A stretch of 64,000 nt of DNA from Neomoorella sulfitireducens (GTDB taxonomy: Bacteria; Bacillota; DSM-521; Neomoorellales; Neomoorellaceae). Positions 10,801 through 17,986 of this stretch are shown here, piece after piece; the first letter of the stretch is position 1; each line of letters begins with the position of its first letter. Made by a program: the position numbers and the translations under genes. The DNA is taken from contig NZ_JANRHG010000003.1 of the NCBI RefSeq assembly GCF_024733845.1, positions 124,001 through 188,000 on the forward strand. The letters are read 5' to 3'. The notes beneath the pieces are model-generated. The model was given only the letters and a program-made list of their open reading frames with translations, was not told the DNA's origin and searched no databases.

Positions 10801-11285
10801 AAGATGAACTGGAGATCGCCGAAGAAGGATTTGAACTTAAAGGATGGCTAAGAGAATTACGATCTGATTGGGGGGGCATTGACCAGAAGGATCCGCTTCG
10901 CAACAACCTCTCCAGTTCGCTCGTGGTTCCCGGCCAAGATTTTGTAGAATGGGGCAACCTCACTTCCTCCCCCGAACGTAAACACTATTGGCGCAAAGGA
11001 AATGAAGAAGAGAAAGTGACCATTCTGGAATGCTGGAATGATTTACAAGTAACTGAACGGGAATACAAGGGGTTCTATTCGGAGGGCTATCGCCTTTGGG
11101 TCCGGATGGAAACTCTGTTGGAATACTTAAGGAACCGGCGGCGCTGCCTCATTGTAGAATGTATGATTGACCGTTGGGTCGATAAGAAAGGATTGGGGAA
11201 ATATGTCCCGGGAAAAGCGAAAATCTATCTTATCCACCCCGATGGAACCATTGAAACACTCCGAGAGCGTTATCGCCTTAGGTAA
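4881..11285 (+). CDS. Giant nuclease-like/STAND NTPase, candidate antiviral sensor
   Basis: About 2134 residues. ATG 4881 is preferred over 4854 because GAGGAG at 4869-4874 is well spaced. The first ~150 residues resemble Cap4/DUF4297 PD-(D/E)XK nuclease domains: an acidic segment LLAVDLAEYFGG, then IVVLSQLKYS near residues 80-88 with the Q-x-K signature. A P-loop SSGGKGKT lies near residues 316-323 and a Walker B-like VVIVIDAADN near 412, as in NACHT/STAND ATPases. The remaining ~1500 residues lack obvious motifs and look helical, like the sensor repeats of Avs proteins. Avs proteins use such an architecture to detect phage proteins and then trigger an N-terminal effector. The position directly after brxL implies joint expression with BREX. 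The subfamily is not recognised; the nuclease assignment is tentative, the NTPase assignment firm. Confidence 0.75.
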   Translation: MKDFKKISGARESSAGDDFHLLWAARKALSLLEPNTRLKALGIEGPDKEEADLLDPEGDRLLAVDLAEYFGGECFNTADIVVLSQLKYSTRNPRKEWTAARLCAGKNSTGRGSVIHRLAEAFERYYSVYGREAVLRKLKLKLVSNQPVSKKLECALFAAQSLLNQRPSRFRAKTVLEHLAEEERVEIERLFRASGLGSYEFTDFLRVLDFSDCGEQSRFGQMIELVKELGRYGLNEVSAQYKALKDLIWDRMMPEAWKQKPLTKYDILPVFGCPTFERVYPAQTKFELPPHVLERKEASELARTVVGSAGKPICLHSSGGKGKTILVQKLEKELPQHSVVIVFDCYGGGTYLNPADTRHTPKRAILQIANELAARTGGPLLLEFNLSPADLLRELLKRVDTAVSLIQKLNPDALVVIVIDAADNSVYAAREKNEKSFIHDLLKQPLPSGSRLVVTCRTENKEILNLPKHESFELGGFELSESAVHLRRYFPGATDEQAEEFHRLTNGIPRVQGYALSFRQRGLDAVLASLRPGGKTLEGVFEGWFEEAKKRCGIPEVIDRICEALIVLPRPVPLVYAAALAGIPSGTLESFCADIRFGVVLENDTVSFRDQDFEDYLRQRFSNVEDIAGRIADLLYQNRHRDRYAAYHLDTFLACTGRFQELRDLVIEEELDSTVTDPVEQQEIKLNRIRSALKIAANQKERADIFKLLLIAAETVKTDAAVRKLIMENPDLVERFGDPQTVQRLHLDIGRQKWPVPGLLQCAKVLSRFESTKAKASGNLKEAHGWLRWLAGVPEDQRHLYPIESKDIAAGAEAILRLQGVKAAKDWICRWRPPRVIYDCVYLLASSVLRGEDGKHNLEHHLSKLTVPADIILAILRAYREVNITPPIELVARAVKVWCRFGRSGRRPAHEILPDGVALCEVAAQDKSLQPLVAELLVLFLPSLMDYVPYFHGDQGRSVDVLIRSRILHAKLMSKEVAVDLFLPEELKQKREDLPYSEREKLEGRRREFKQVFGSLLPAYELRADALLGTVSKESFEKWFKDCLAQIERDYEVRWRHDAMTIYRMIAVALADAALMISEEPARWFREIENVILGRGVGGAILLKLSLAEKAVSKRDLHVEVLHLLDEVRQELERVPGTASEQIDFLVRCARIADTVDPAVAGYYFQLAVEAASEVDEEAYAQIVCLASLAEKAASDPQFSAPELAYHFARFAEDCHRRMYGWDHFPWDDILRGLSCLDTASAFAVLSRWDDRGVIQIEDEILAVLLRGVQRGFISPETAWALSVLAAPFDRRYENLTTAILDQGLVSGESERTIKLLSMIAEDIQLYAPIEERKARASAVLAWAVKHRLDHSQGAVSLRELVHFLGRNEEKTEVQGIKWREEELQKTPDWVSVFGGRTFLTPDEIESAIDEVKEYDTYGNLAVKELLKQIQIRCGPRDYVSQLDALIRVDPKKLPIGILLDALDSRLAGWNSHPSVRQWRGENPSVFLERRFGEMFFYDRFTSYMFKRFREVFGVHDKDILDLVIRVLPQWIDVPAQATYEVVQELLPSLTPAEAEAVLQWVLKRLSARIRADWADGPWREELCPPKEATEILARFLWGLFGHPDKRLRWRAAHAVRRMVRLGRSEVVDALVSHVSDKDCPTFRDQQKYFFWLSARLWVFILLDRLAKEAPEVVKPHYERIAQEALKPEIPHALIRHFAQSAALALHECYPELNVYDERSQLEAVNKSPYAQVERTKTQYPRGRQKGSRNLRFKFDEMDTLPYWYEPLGSVFGEGATVIAQIAEKWICDEWGVSNEELRYDSDWIKNRYNYNLWSNRHGSEPVVETRQSYAEWHAMFCVADYLLGNRPVVHDEWECDPYGNWLARWILTWSDFWLADIRDPVPLEDIYWHLERPESEDWEREIPENAFDPLVGLPDSSRPGFLVLNGRYRRANRGASETMHISSALVTPETAHALLRALQTAVNPHDYRIPLEEDELEIAEEGFELKGWLRELRSDWGGIDQKDPLRNNLSSSLVVPGQDFVEWGNLTSSPERKHYWRKGNEEEKVTILECWNDLQVTEREYKGFYSEGYRLWVRMETLLEYLRNRRRCLIVECMIDRWVDKKGLGKYVPGKAKIYLIHPDGTIETLRERYRLR

Positions 11286-11919
11286 ACGACTGGTTGCGGA
11301 ACTGGGTATGGAACCCAGCGTTGATACCCTCGGACGGTGGATGGCTCACTACATCGCCGAGTTGATCAGGAAGGCCGAGGAGACGGATGACCCGGACATG
11401 CGTAGTAAGGTCCAGGAAAAATGTTGCGAAACAATCCTAAAACTTTGGGAACACCGGGCGATGCTTCCACGTGGAGCCCGCCCCCTGGCCAACCTGGAAG
11501 GCGTCTTGCTGGCTATTGAAAAGTTTCGGGGTGAACAGAGTCCTTGGTCGGTGTTTTCGAGAGAGGAAGCTGAAAGAGTTGGTGGCCCTTGGATATGGTT
11601 TGCCAAGGTTGTGGAAGACATAGGGTTGCGTATGTGCAGAATTGCCGTACTTACGGCGATCGCTGAAGCATCTTTGGGTAAAGAAAAACGCTGGTTGCAA
11701 GAGCATAAAGAGATGTTGTCTGAAGAAGAGATAAAGATTATCCAAGCTTTAGATAGCTGGCTTTCAGAGGAAATGATATGGCAGAGTGAGCAACAACGAG
11801 TGTCTGTCGGAGACTTAGAACCTAGTGAACGTACCAGACGGGTATTTGAGGAGATTCAGGCTTCCATCGAGCAAATGAAGAGTTCTTTTGAATTACTCCT
11901 AAACAAAGTCAAGTGCTAG
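11203..11919 (+). CDS. Unknown 238-residue partner of the STAND gene
   Basis: ATG 11203 with TTGGGGA just upstream is favoured over an upstream GTG/ATG at 11167. Either way the start lies inside the 3' end of the STAND gene (overlap of 83 bases or more), which suggests translational coupling. The product is soluble, helical and charged, with no signal peptide or membrane segment. Tryptophans cluster around PWSVFSREE and GGPWIWFAK, and the C-terminal ~60 residues are predicted by eye to be amphipathic helix. I do not recognise the family. Small genes beside Avs-type STAND nucleases are known, so an accessory or inhibitor role is possible, but this is inferred only from position. Confidence 0.7.
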   Translation: MSREKRKSILSTPMEPLKHSESVIALGKRLVAELGMEPSVDTLGRWMAHYIAELIRKAEETDDPDMRSKVQEKCCETILKLWEHRAMLPRGARPLANLEGVLLAIEKFRGEQSPWSVFSREEAERVGGPWIWFAKVVEDIGLRMCRIAVLTAIAEASLGKEKRWLQEHKEMLSEEEIKIIQALDSWLSEEMIWQSEQQRVSVGDLEPSERTRRVFEEIQASIEQMKSSFELLLNKVKC

Positions 11920-12129
11920 AAAATTACCTTACTAGATAAGTTGAATTTAATATTAGGTCGTGGGTAGTTATTAACAAATTTGTACCAGACCACAATTGGA
12001 TTCGTACAGTTTTTCTTTTTTTGCCCCTTTCGAGCGCAGGTTCTAAAGATAACCATAATTCTTTTCGTTCATGATTAGGAGAGGTACTACAGCCGACTCG
12101 TATTCTTGTGACGGGGGGATGTTTAGGTA

Positions 12130-13509
12130 ATGAGGCGGCTCGAATTTGACACGCAAGAGCTACTAAGGGAGCTCCAGGCTCTTCTCGTCCATCCACGCGA
12201 AGATCTGCACATCGAAGTGAAGGACTGGTTAGACCTTTCTAACGAAGAGCATAAGGCTAACCTGGCCAAGGCAATGTTGGCCCTTGCCAATTCCGGCGGC
12301 GGCTATATCCTTCTAGGATTCACGCAGGGAGACGCTGGTTATATTCCACAACAGCCTCGCCCGAAAGACGTGCAAATGTATTCTCACGACAGCGTGACCG
12401 GTATCATAAGGTCGTATGCAGACCCTCCTTTTCACTGTGAAGTCTACCATGTGCCCCATCCCGATACAGGAGAGCCTTTTCCCATTATTCTCGTTCCTGG
12501 TGGCCACCGTGTCCCCATCCGAGCGAAACGAAGTGGGCCCGGCGACCGTCACGTTCGAGAAAACACCTATTACATTCGCAGGCCGGGTCCTTCCAGTGAG
12601 CCTCCCCGAACCGCGCAGGAATGGGATGATCTCCTACGGCGCTGTCTCCTTGCTCACCGGGAAGAACTGCTGAACAGTATTCGGGCAATTCTTCTTGGGG
12701 AGCCCTCATCTCCTGAAGTTGGCTTGGAGGCAGCGAGGAAAACCCTCGATGAATGGATTTCGCAATCGCGAATGCGCTGGAAGGCGGCAGTGACTCAACG
12801 ACTGGGCAAAGACGGGTGGGGGCGGTATGAGCACGGCACGTGGAGCGTAGCTTACGCCATCATCGGCAATGTCGAGCCGCCTTCGTCGCTTTCTGGCTTG
12901 GTGGAGTTGCTAAGAGAGGTGAAAGGTCATGAGTCCGGCTGGCCACCGTGGTGGGTGCCAACACGAGACCCGATCAAGCCTTATCCCTATGGTGACGTTG
13001 TCGAATGTCTTATAGCCGAGCCAGAGAGGCTTTCAGACGGTGCCCATTCTGACTTTTGGAGAGCATCCCGTGAAGGAAAGCTTTTTCTTATCCGGGGTTA
13101 TCAGGAGGATAGTTATGATGCTCAGCATAGAGGTATCCAACCCGGAACAATCGTCGACCTCGTGCTTCCAATATGGCGCGTAGGAGAATGTCTCCTCCAT
13201 GCGCATCGACTAGCGACCAGGCTCGCCGGCCAGTCCGCGTCCGTTCTCATTCGTTTTACCTGGGAGGGGCTTGCTAATAGAGTGTTGTCGAGCTGGGTTC
13301 GCCCAGAGCGATATCTGTCCTACGACCGGAGATGCTACCAAAACACTGTAACATCCGAGCTTCTAATTTCGGCAGGCGACATTGCTGACCAGTTACCTGA
13401 AGCGGTCAAGGAGGTAACTAAACCGCTGTACGAAGCCTTTGAGTTCTTCGATATGCCGCCGGCCGTTATAAGAGAGGAACTCGAGAGGATGAGGAAACGG
13501 CATTATTAG
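12130..13509 (+). CDS. AlbA_2 (Schlafen-type) DNA-binding domain protein
   Basis: 459 residues. The N-terminal ~170 residues form an AlbA_2/divergent AAA-like domain: DLHIEVKDWLDLS near residues 25-37, then MLALANSGGGYILLGF near 48-63, the hallmark E-x-K...ALANS-GG-illG pattern. The rest is not recognised; it contains several tryptophan-rich stretches and no membrane segment. AlbA_2 proteins are common next to phage-defence operons and are thought to bind nucleic acid or nucleotides. The gene is separated from the STAND/partner pair by 210 bases in which I see no clear terminator, so it may have its own promoter. GGGGGAT about ten bases upstream serves as ribosome site for ATG 12130. Confidence 0.72.
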   Translation: MRRLEFDTQELLRELQALLVHPREDLHIEVKDWLDLSNEEHKANLAKAMLALANSGGGYILLGFTQGDAGYIPQQPRPKDVQMYSHDSVTGIIRSYADPPFHCEVYHVPHPDTGEPFPIILVPGGHRVPIRAKRSGPGDRHVRENTYYIRRPGPSSEPPRTAQEWDDLLRRCLLAHREELLNSIRAILLGEPSSPEVGLEAARKTLDEWISQSRMRWKAAVTQRLGKDGWGRYEHGTWSVAYAIIGNVEPPSSLSGLVELLREVKGHESGWPPWWVPTRDPIKPYPYGDVVECLIAEPERLSDGAHSDFWRASREGKLFLIRGYQEDSYDAQHRGIQPGTIVDLVLPIWRVGECLLHAHRLATRLAGQSASVLIRFTWEGLANRVLSSWVRPERYLSYDRRCYQNTVTSELLISAGDIADQLPEAVKEVTKPLYEAFEFFDMPPAVIREELERMRKRHY

Positions 13510-13697
13510 AAAAAACCTCTGGTGGCAATAAAAGGTACAGACATACTGTTATTAAAAGCCATTAAAAACGTATTAAGGAACTGGTTCTCGAACTTTATTG
13601 CCATCATTCCGGAGTAGTGTCCGGTATAGTGTTGGCATGATAAAACCGCAACCCTGGCGAATTAATCAATTAAGGGTCGGGGTGTCAAAGCAAAGGT

Positions 13698-13831
13698 GGG
13701 GCGCAGGCAAGGGCGGTCGTTATTTTACATGGGCAAAAAAAGCCCGGGTTAGTGTTTGGCCGCCCCTCGACCCGCCCAAGTGGGCCAACGAGCCCGGATA
13801 GGTGAGTGTCGCGCTTACCTTTGCCTGCCCC
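13698..13831 (+). ncRNA. Candidate IS110 bridge (seek) RNA
   Basis: The 340 bases between the AlbA gene and the transposase hold no gene but are highly structured. Arm 13698-13713 (GGGGCGCAGGCAAGGG) pairs almost perfectly with 13818-13831 (CCTTTGCCTGCCCC). Inside are hairpins GGGC/GCCC at 13731-13745, TTGGCC/GGCCAA at 13756-13788 and GCCCA/TGGGC at 13774-13785. In IS110-group elements the RNA that pairs with target and donor DNA is encoded just upstream of the transposase, which matches this place and size. No covariation was tested and the guide loops are not assigned. Confidence 0.5.
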
Positions 13832-13853
13832 TTAAAACGGAGGTGCGCCAAGA

Positions 13854-14993
13854 TTGCGGTACTTTGGCCTTGACGTCCACAAGTTTTACTGTGAGGGAGC
13901 AGAGCTGTTGCCCGACAACACCATCAGGCGTTTTCGCTTCCCCAACGAAAAGGAGGAGTGGAAGCGGTTCGCCAAGGAACTTGACGGCAACTGCAAGGTG
14001 GCCCTTGAAGCCACCGGCAACGCCTCCATGATCTATGATATCTTAACAGAGAGCCTGGCACGAGTGGTCGTCGTCAACCCCATAAGGACGAGAGCCATTG
14101 CCGAGGCCAGGATCAAGACGGACAAGGTGGACGCTGAGATTTTGGTCAGGCTTTTAGCCGCGGACTTTGTCTGTGCCTGCTGGGTGGCCTCCAAGGAAGA
14201 GCGAGAGCTAAGGACCCTTCTTCACCACCGGGCGGCCTTAAAGAAGCAGGTCGTGGGCGTTAAAAACAGGATTCACGCGGTTCTGGCCAGGCACGCTATA
14301 ACGGTGCCGGTAAGCGACCTGTTCGGAGTAAAGGGCAGGCAGTTCCTCCGGGAGCTAGAGGAACTGCCCGAGGTGGAGAAGATAGTTCTGACCTCGAACC
14401 TCAAGCTCTTTGAGGCCCTGGAGGCGGAAATCGCGGCCATTGAGAGGGAGCTGAACCTAAGGGCCATCACCCTGTCTGGGGTGGAGATCCTTCTGGGCAT
14501 ACCGGGGATAGACGTCCTGGCCGCCCTGACCATCCTGGCCGAGATTGGCGATATCAAGCGCTTTGCCTCGGCGAAGAAGCTGGCAAGCTTTGCCGGCCTG
14601 GTTCCTTCGGTGCACCAGTCGGGCAAGACCAGGTACGCCGGGCACATCACCAAGGCGGGCCGGAGCATGCTGCGCTGGATCCTCATCCAGGTTGCCCAGA
14701 AGGCGGTGGGGCAGCTTGGCGCTCTGCGGGACTTCTACCTCAGGCTGAAAAAGCGCAAAGGCCATAAGGTCGCCATTGTAGCAGCGGCAAGGAAGCTACT
14801 CACCATCATTTGGGCGATGCTGACGAAGAACATGGAGTATCGCCACCTCAGGGAGGACCTGCGGCAGAGGAAGATACGCCGCATGCACAAGAGGGCGCTG
14901 CCGTACAAGGTCGGTACCGATTTGCCGCGAAAGATTGTGTATGTGGTAAAAGAGGAGGGATATATGGCACAAACACCCCAACCTGCAGCCTAA
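13854..14993 (+). CDS. IS110-family transposase (DEDD recombinase)
   Basis: 379 residues from TTG 13854, ribosome site GGAGG at 13839-13843. The N-terminal DEDD_Tnp_IS110 domain starts YFGLDVHK with the first catalytic aspartate, has ALEATGN with the glutamate and KTDKVDAEILVRLL with later aspartates. The C-terminal Transposase_20 domain shows LLGIPGIDVLAALTI and FAGLVPSVHQSGK, with the serine region GRSMLRW. The frame is complete. IS110 elements lack inverted terminal repeats and generally move by RNA-guided recombination, so element ends cannot be set from one copy. The insertion separates the AlbA gene from a downstream operon whose first gene is truncated. Confidence 0.92.
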   Translation: MRYFGLDVHKFYCEGAELLPDNTIRRFRFPNEKEEWKRFAKELDGNCKVALEATGNASMIYDILTESLARVVVVNPIRTRAIAEARIKTDKVDAEILVRLLAADFVCACWVASKEERELRTLLHHRAALKKQVVGVKNRIHAVLARHAITVPVSDLFGVKGRQFLRELEELPEVEKIVLTSNLKLFEALEAEIAAIERELNLRAITLSGVEILLGIPGIDVLAALTILAEIGDIKRFASAKKLASFAGLVPSVHQSGKTRYAGHITKAGRSMLRWILIQVAQKAVGQLGALRDFYLRLKKRKGHKVAIVAAARKLLTIIWAMLTKNMEYRHLREDLRQRKIRRMHKRALPYKVGTDLPRKIVYVVKEEGYMAQTPQPAA

Positions 14994-15000
14994 ATCATCT

Positions 15001-15138
15001 AGGACCAGGGTTGCGGTTTTTCATAGGTGCAAAATATGGATACAGGTCCCCTTCGTACTCGGGCAGAAAATTGCCGTTAAGATTGTGGATGTGCTGTCGG
15101 AGGAGTATTTTGAGGTCTTGGAGGTGGGAGCAATATGA
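15001..15138 (+). pseudogene. 3' remnant of a gene cut by the IS110 insertion
   Basis: A reading frame with no start of its own runs into TGA 15136-15138. Its last residues read VPFVLGQKIAVKIVDVLSEE and then YFEVLEVGAI, a plausible protein C-terminus. The stop overlaps the ATG of the next gene as ATGA, the usual sign of coupled genes in an operon. The 5' part is missing, and the transposase gene ends directly upstream. I infer that the IS inserted into the first gene of a three-gene operon. The family is not recognised. Confidence 0.5.
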
Positions 15139-16301
15139 TGCCACTGGAACAGGTGTTGGAACTGGTTGGCGACCTTGATGATACTCCAGGTGAGAAAACG
15201 CCGAGGGAACGGTTTCGCCGTTTCTTGTCTCAAAATCTGACCAGCGTTGGCGCTGTACGCGATTACGTGGAAGAGTGCCTGCGCTGTTCCGGGGAGCAGT
15301 ACAACCGGGCCTTACAAGACCTGGTGAACCACTTGGGCCGCCTTTTGGGTTTTGACGTAACCTTTGGCAGATATAAGGGCGTCCAGGGGGAAATTGGGTT
15401 TGACGGCGTGTGGAAGTCCCCTTCCGGCCTTTATATCGTCGTAGAAGTGAAAACAACCGATGTTTATGCCATAAAAACGGCTACTCTCCTCGGTTACATA
15501 GATAGGCTTATATCCGAACAAAAGATACCCAACTGGGACCATGCTTTGGGACTTTATGTAGTAGGGCGCAGTGATGCTGAACTGAAGCAACTGGAAAACT
15601 CCATCATTGCTGAGAAACGCACCCACCAGTTACGGGTTATTACCGTTGATAAACTGCTTACCCTGGCTGAACTCTTAGCCGATTACGAAATGGAACACGA
15701 GGCTGTTTTAACTGTTCTCCGGCCAACGGGACCAGTAGTGGATTCCCTAATTGAACTGATGGCCGGCTTGGTAGCGAAAGAAATCCGCACTGCCGGCGAA
15801 GGCATACAACAGCCGCAGGAAGAAACTCCTAATGAACCTTCATGGGAGCCCGAAGGTGTTGACGTTAAGTATTACCTCACTCCAGTAGCGTCCGATGACA
15901 CTCAAACCGCGGAAGAACGTATCAAAGAACTCCTTGGCGCAGGAATTTACGCCGTTAGCGAAAAATCCCTGGGGCGGAAAGTTAAGCCGGGCGACTGGAT
16001 TTGTTTTTATGCCACCGCAACGGGCGTGGTAGCCCACGCCAGGGTAAAATCACCCCCCATGCAAAAACATCACCCGCTGGTAAAGCATCCCGAGAAGTAT
16101 TCTTACGTCTTCGAGGTGGATTCCGTCAGCATCTATACCGAAAATCCCGTTGTTTTAAGCGCCGAGCTAAGGGCGAAACTGGATGCTTTCCAAGGGCGTG
16201 ATCCTTCAAAACGCTGGGCCTGGTTTGTGCAAGGCACGGGACGTGTCACTAAGCACGATTTTATGCTGCTTACCCGGCAAGCGAAGGTTGAGGTGGTATG
16301 A
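15135..16301 (+). CDS. PD-(D/E)XK nuclease fused to an EVE domain
   Basis: 388 residues. The N-terminal half carries a restriction-endonuclease fold: GEIGFDGVW near residues 95-103 supplies the aspartate, then YIVVEVKTTD near 110-119 supplies E-x-K. A linker near 210-245 leads to an EVE domain (about residues 248-388) with YYLTPVASDD, GDWICFYATATGVVAHARV and a C-terminal WFVQGTGRV segment. EVE/PUA-like domains bind modified bases, and nuclease-EVE fusions are found in modification-dependent restriction. The start overlaps the stop of a truncated gene and the end overlaps the start of a second nuclease gene, so it is the middle gene of a compact operon. Activity against modified phage DNA is inference. 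Confidence 0.78.
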   Translation: MMPLEQVLELVGDLDDTPGEKTPRERFRRFLSQNLTSVGAVRDYVEECLRCSGEQYNRALQDLVNHLGRLLGFDVTFGRYKGVQGEIGFDGVWKSPSGLYIVVEVKTTDVYAIKTATLLGYIDRLISEQKIPNWDHALGLYVVGRSDAELKQLENSIIAEKRTHQLRVITVDKLLTLAELLADYEMEHEAVLTVLRPTGPVVDSLIELMAGLVAKEIRTAGEGIQQPQEETPNEPSWEPEGVDVKYYLTPVASDDTQTAEERIKELLGAGIYAVSEKSLGRKVKPGDWICFYATATGVVAHARVKSPPMQKHHPLVKHPEKYSYVFEVDSVSIYTENPVVLSAELRAKLDAFQGRDPSKRWAWFVQGTGRVTKHDFMLLTRQAKVEVV

Positions 16302-16789
16302 TGAGCGCAATTTCTTTTCTAGACCAACTGTGGCAGACTTTTGAGCAGTGCCGGGGCTACTCCAGTGCTGAATTTGCTGGGAAACGCTTGCGGCAGGAAG
16401 AGAACGAGCGATTTTACGAAGGTGACTTTTTTAAAAAGGTATTCCCCGAGACCCGAAACATCTTGCGCCATGTCCGGGAGGTTGGCTTTTTGCGCCCACC
16501 ACAGGTGGACGCTTTTGAGCTTTACGTAGAGTATTACGATGAGCTGGAAGGACGCTGGAGACGTTATTACCCAGACTTTATACTTAAACTCAAAAATAAT
16601 GGTTGGGCAGTGGTTGAGGTAAAACAGGCAGAACAAACCGCGCACTCCAATGTGGTAGCTAAAGAGCAAGCCGCCTGCGAACTCTTTGAAAAACTGAATT
16701 CCATCCACTACATTATCAAACGGGACGATGAGATACGCCGGGGTATGTTCCAAGACATTATTGCAGCAGGCAGCAGTAACGGGTATTAG
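16298..16789 (+). CDS. Small PD-(D/E)XK nuclease-like protein
   Basis: 163 residues, starting inside the previous stop (ATGA overlap). The core YYPDFILKLKNN near residues 88-99 gives the aspartate and WAVVEVKQAEQ near 102-112 gives E-x-K. This pattern is typical of nuclease domains at the C-terminus of type III Res subunits and of stand-alone PD-(D/E)XK proteins. No helicase domain is attached, and the length and intact start suggest a complete small gene rather than a fragment. It probably works with the EVE-nuclease encoded just before it. The specific target is unknown. Confidence 0.7.
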   Translation: MMSAISFLDQLWQTFEQCRGYSSAEFAGKRLRQEENERFYEGDFFKKVFPETRNILRHVREVGFLRPPQVDAFELYVEYYDELEGRWRRYYPDFILKLKNNGWAVVEVKQAEQTAHSNVVAKEQAACELFEKLNSIHYIIKRDDEIRRGMFQDIIAAGSSNGY

Positions 16790-16903
16790 TCCCACCTGTC
16801 GTTGAAGCTTATTATATAGTCAATTGGATATATATGGGAAAGAACCCCTGGTGTTTCCAGGGGCGACTGCTGAAAGTACTTCGCATGCTGGGGAGGTGTG
16901 CTT

Positions 16904-17548
16904 ATGCTTAGGAAAATAGTTGTATCCGGTTACGGAGAAGCTTCTGCCAAGCCCAATATTGCTGAAGTCGGGCTCAATATCACCTTTATCCAACCGGAAG
17001 CCAATCAAGCTCAGGAACTGGTGGCTGGTGTAACCCAGAAACTGTTGGGAGAATTGCTGTCCCTCGGAATACCGAACAAAGACATCGAGACTAGAAATTA
17101 CTCATTATTCCCTCATTATCAGTGGGAAAAAAACTCGCGTGTTTTCAAAGGTTACCAGGCTTCCAATGCTCTTCTGGTTAAGACCAGCGACCTGTCCCTG
17201 GTTACGCGAATTATTGATGCGGCCGTTAAAGCCGGAGTAAAAAACATTGACTACTTTAATTTTACATACGAGGACAAATCGGCTTTGGAACAAGAAGCAC
17301 TAACGAATGCAGCCCAAAACGCGGTAGAAAGAGCCAAGGCTATTGCTGCAGGACTTGGAGTAAAGGTAGGCCCAGTTATTCGCGTTTCTGGTAATTGCCG
17401 TTCGGATGATAGCAGGTACTATATTCTACGTGAAAGCTCCCCTTATCAAGCTGAAAGGCCAGAAAACGTTATTCCTCCAGATAAAATCAAGGTTACTGCC
17501 GAGGTAGAAGCTGTGCTAGAACTGGTGGATGACAACCCAGACAAATGA
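16904..17548 (+). CDS. SIMPL domain (DUF541) protein
   Basis: About 214 residues. ATG 16904 is chosen over GTG 16898 because GGGGAGG at 16890-16896 has proper spacing only to the ATG. The protein fits the SIMPL/DUF541 family throughout: KIVVSGYGEASAKPNIAEV at the start, SLGIPNKDIETRNYSLFP in the middle, and AVERAKAIAAGLGVKVG before the end. Family members are periplasmic or cytosolic oligomers of unclear function (BP26, SIMPL/IRAK1-like). No signal peptide is visible here, so it is probably cytoplasmic. It stands alone, with about 110 bases before it and 430 after. Confidence 0.85.
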   Translation: MLRKIVVSGYGEASAKPNIAEVGLNITFIQPEANQAQELVAGVTQKLLGELLSLGIPNKDIETRNYSLFPHYQWEKNSRVFKGYQASNALLVKTSDLSLVTRIIDAAVKAGVKNIDYFNFTYEDKSALEQEALTNAAQNAVERAKAIAAGLGVKVGPVIRVSGNCRSDDSRYYILRESSPYQAERPENVIPPDKIKVTAEVEAVLELVDDNPDK

Positions 17549-17703
17549 CATTTACATAAAGAACCAGTATATCAAAAACATGGTGACTATCCTGTCAAAA
17601 GAGTGGTCACAACCTCGGTGGGTCTGGAGTAGTAGTTGGACCTAAGAAGGTTTACAAAACTTACCTCGTCCTGGATAGAAACGGGTAGCACTAGTGGGAA
17701 TAG

Positions 17704-17799
17704 ATGCAGTTGCGAGATGAAAATGGCAAACTCCTAAAAGTCGAAGGGCAGCCGGTTGATGAGAAGGGCAACCCCATTGACCTCAAACCGGGCAAGTGA
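17704..17799 (+). pseudogene. Short coding remnant, 31 codons
   Basis: ATG 17704 to TGA 17797 encodes a lysine/glycine-rich peptide including NGKLLKVEGQPVDEKGN. Just upstream another frame reads VYKTYLVLDRNG before a stop. The pair looks like a broken gene rather than two real ones. No family is recognised. Confidence 0.3.
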
Positions 17800-17837
17800 C
17801 GCATTAAACCGAAATGAGTTCACGCCGCTCACGTTGG

Positions 17838-17906
17838 GCGGCGCGAGATTTTCTGCGCGCCGCTACATCACTCACGCCGCTGGACTTAATTTTACGAGCG
17901 GCGTGA
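17838..17906. repeat. Two GC-rich perfect hairpins
   Basis: GCGGCGCG (17838-17845) pairs with CGCGCCGC (17856-17863), and TCACGCCGCT (17872-17881) pairs with AGCGGCGTGA (17897-17906), both without mismatch. Related single arms CACGCCGCT occur near 17820 and 18384. They may be terminators for the upstream remnant or repetitive palindromes. The rest of the 17549-17986 gap shows nothing else certain. Confidence 0.6.
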
Positions 17907-17986
17907 CGAGAATCAGATGTTTTCTTGTTGACATAGTGATGTGTTCAAAACCAGAAACCGCCTAGCGAGCATAGGAGTTGATTGAA

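Larger units (their letters stand above)
13620..15000 (+). mobile_element. IS110-family insertion (ends approximate)
   Basis: The element comprises the structured leader and the transposase. The limits are estimates: the left one from the start of structured non-coding sequence, the right one from a truncated reading frame that begins a few bases after the transposase stop. No inverted or direct terminal repeat was found, as expected for this family. Confidence 0.6.
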
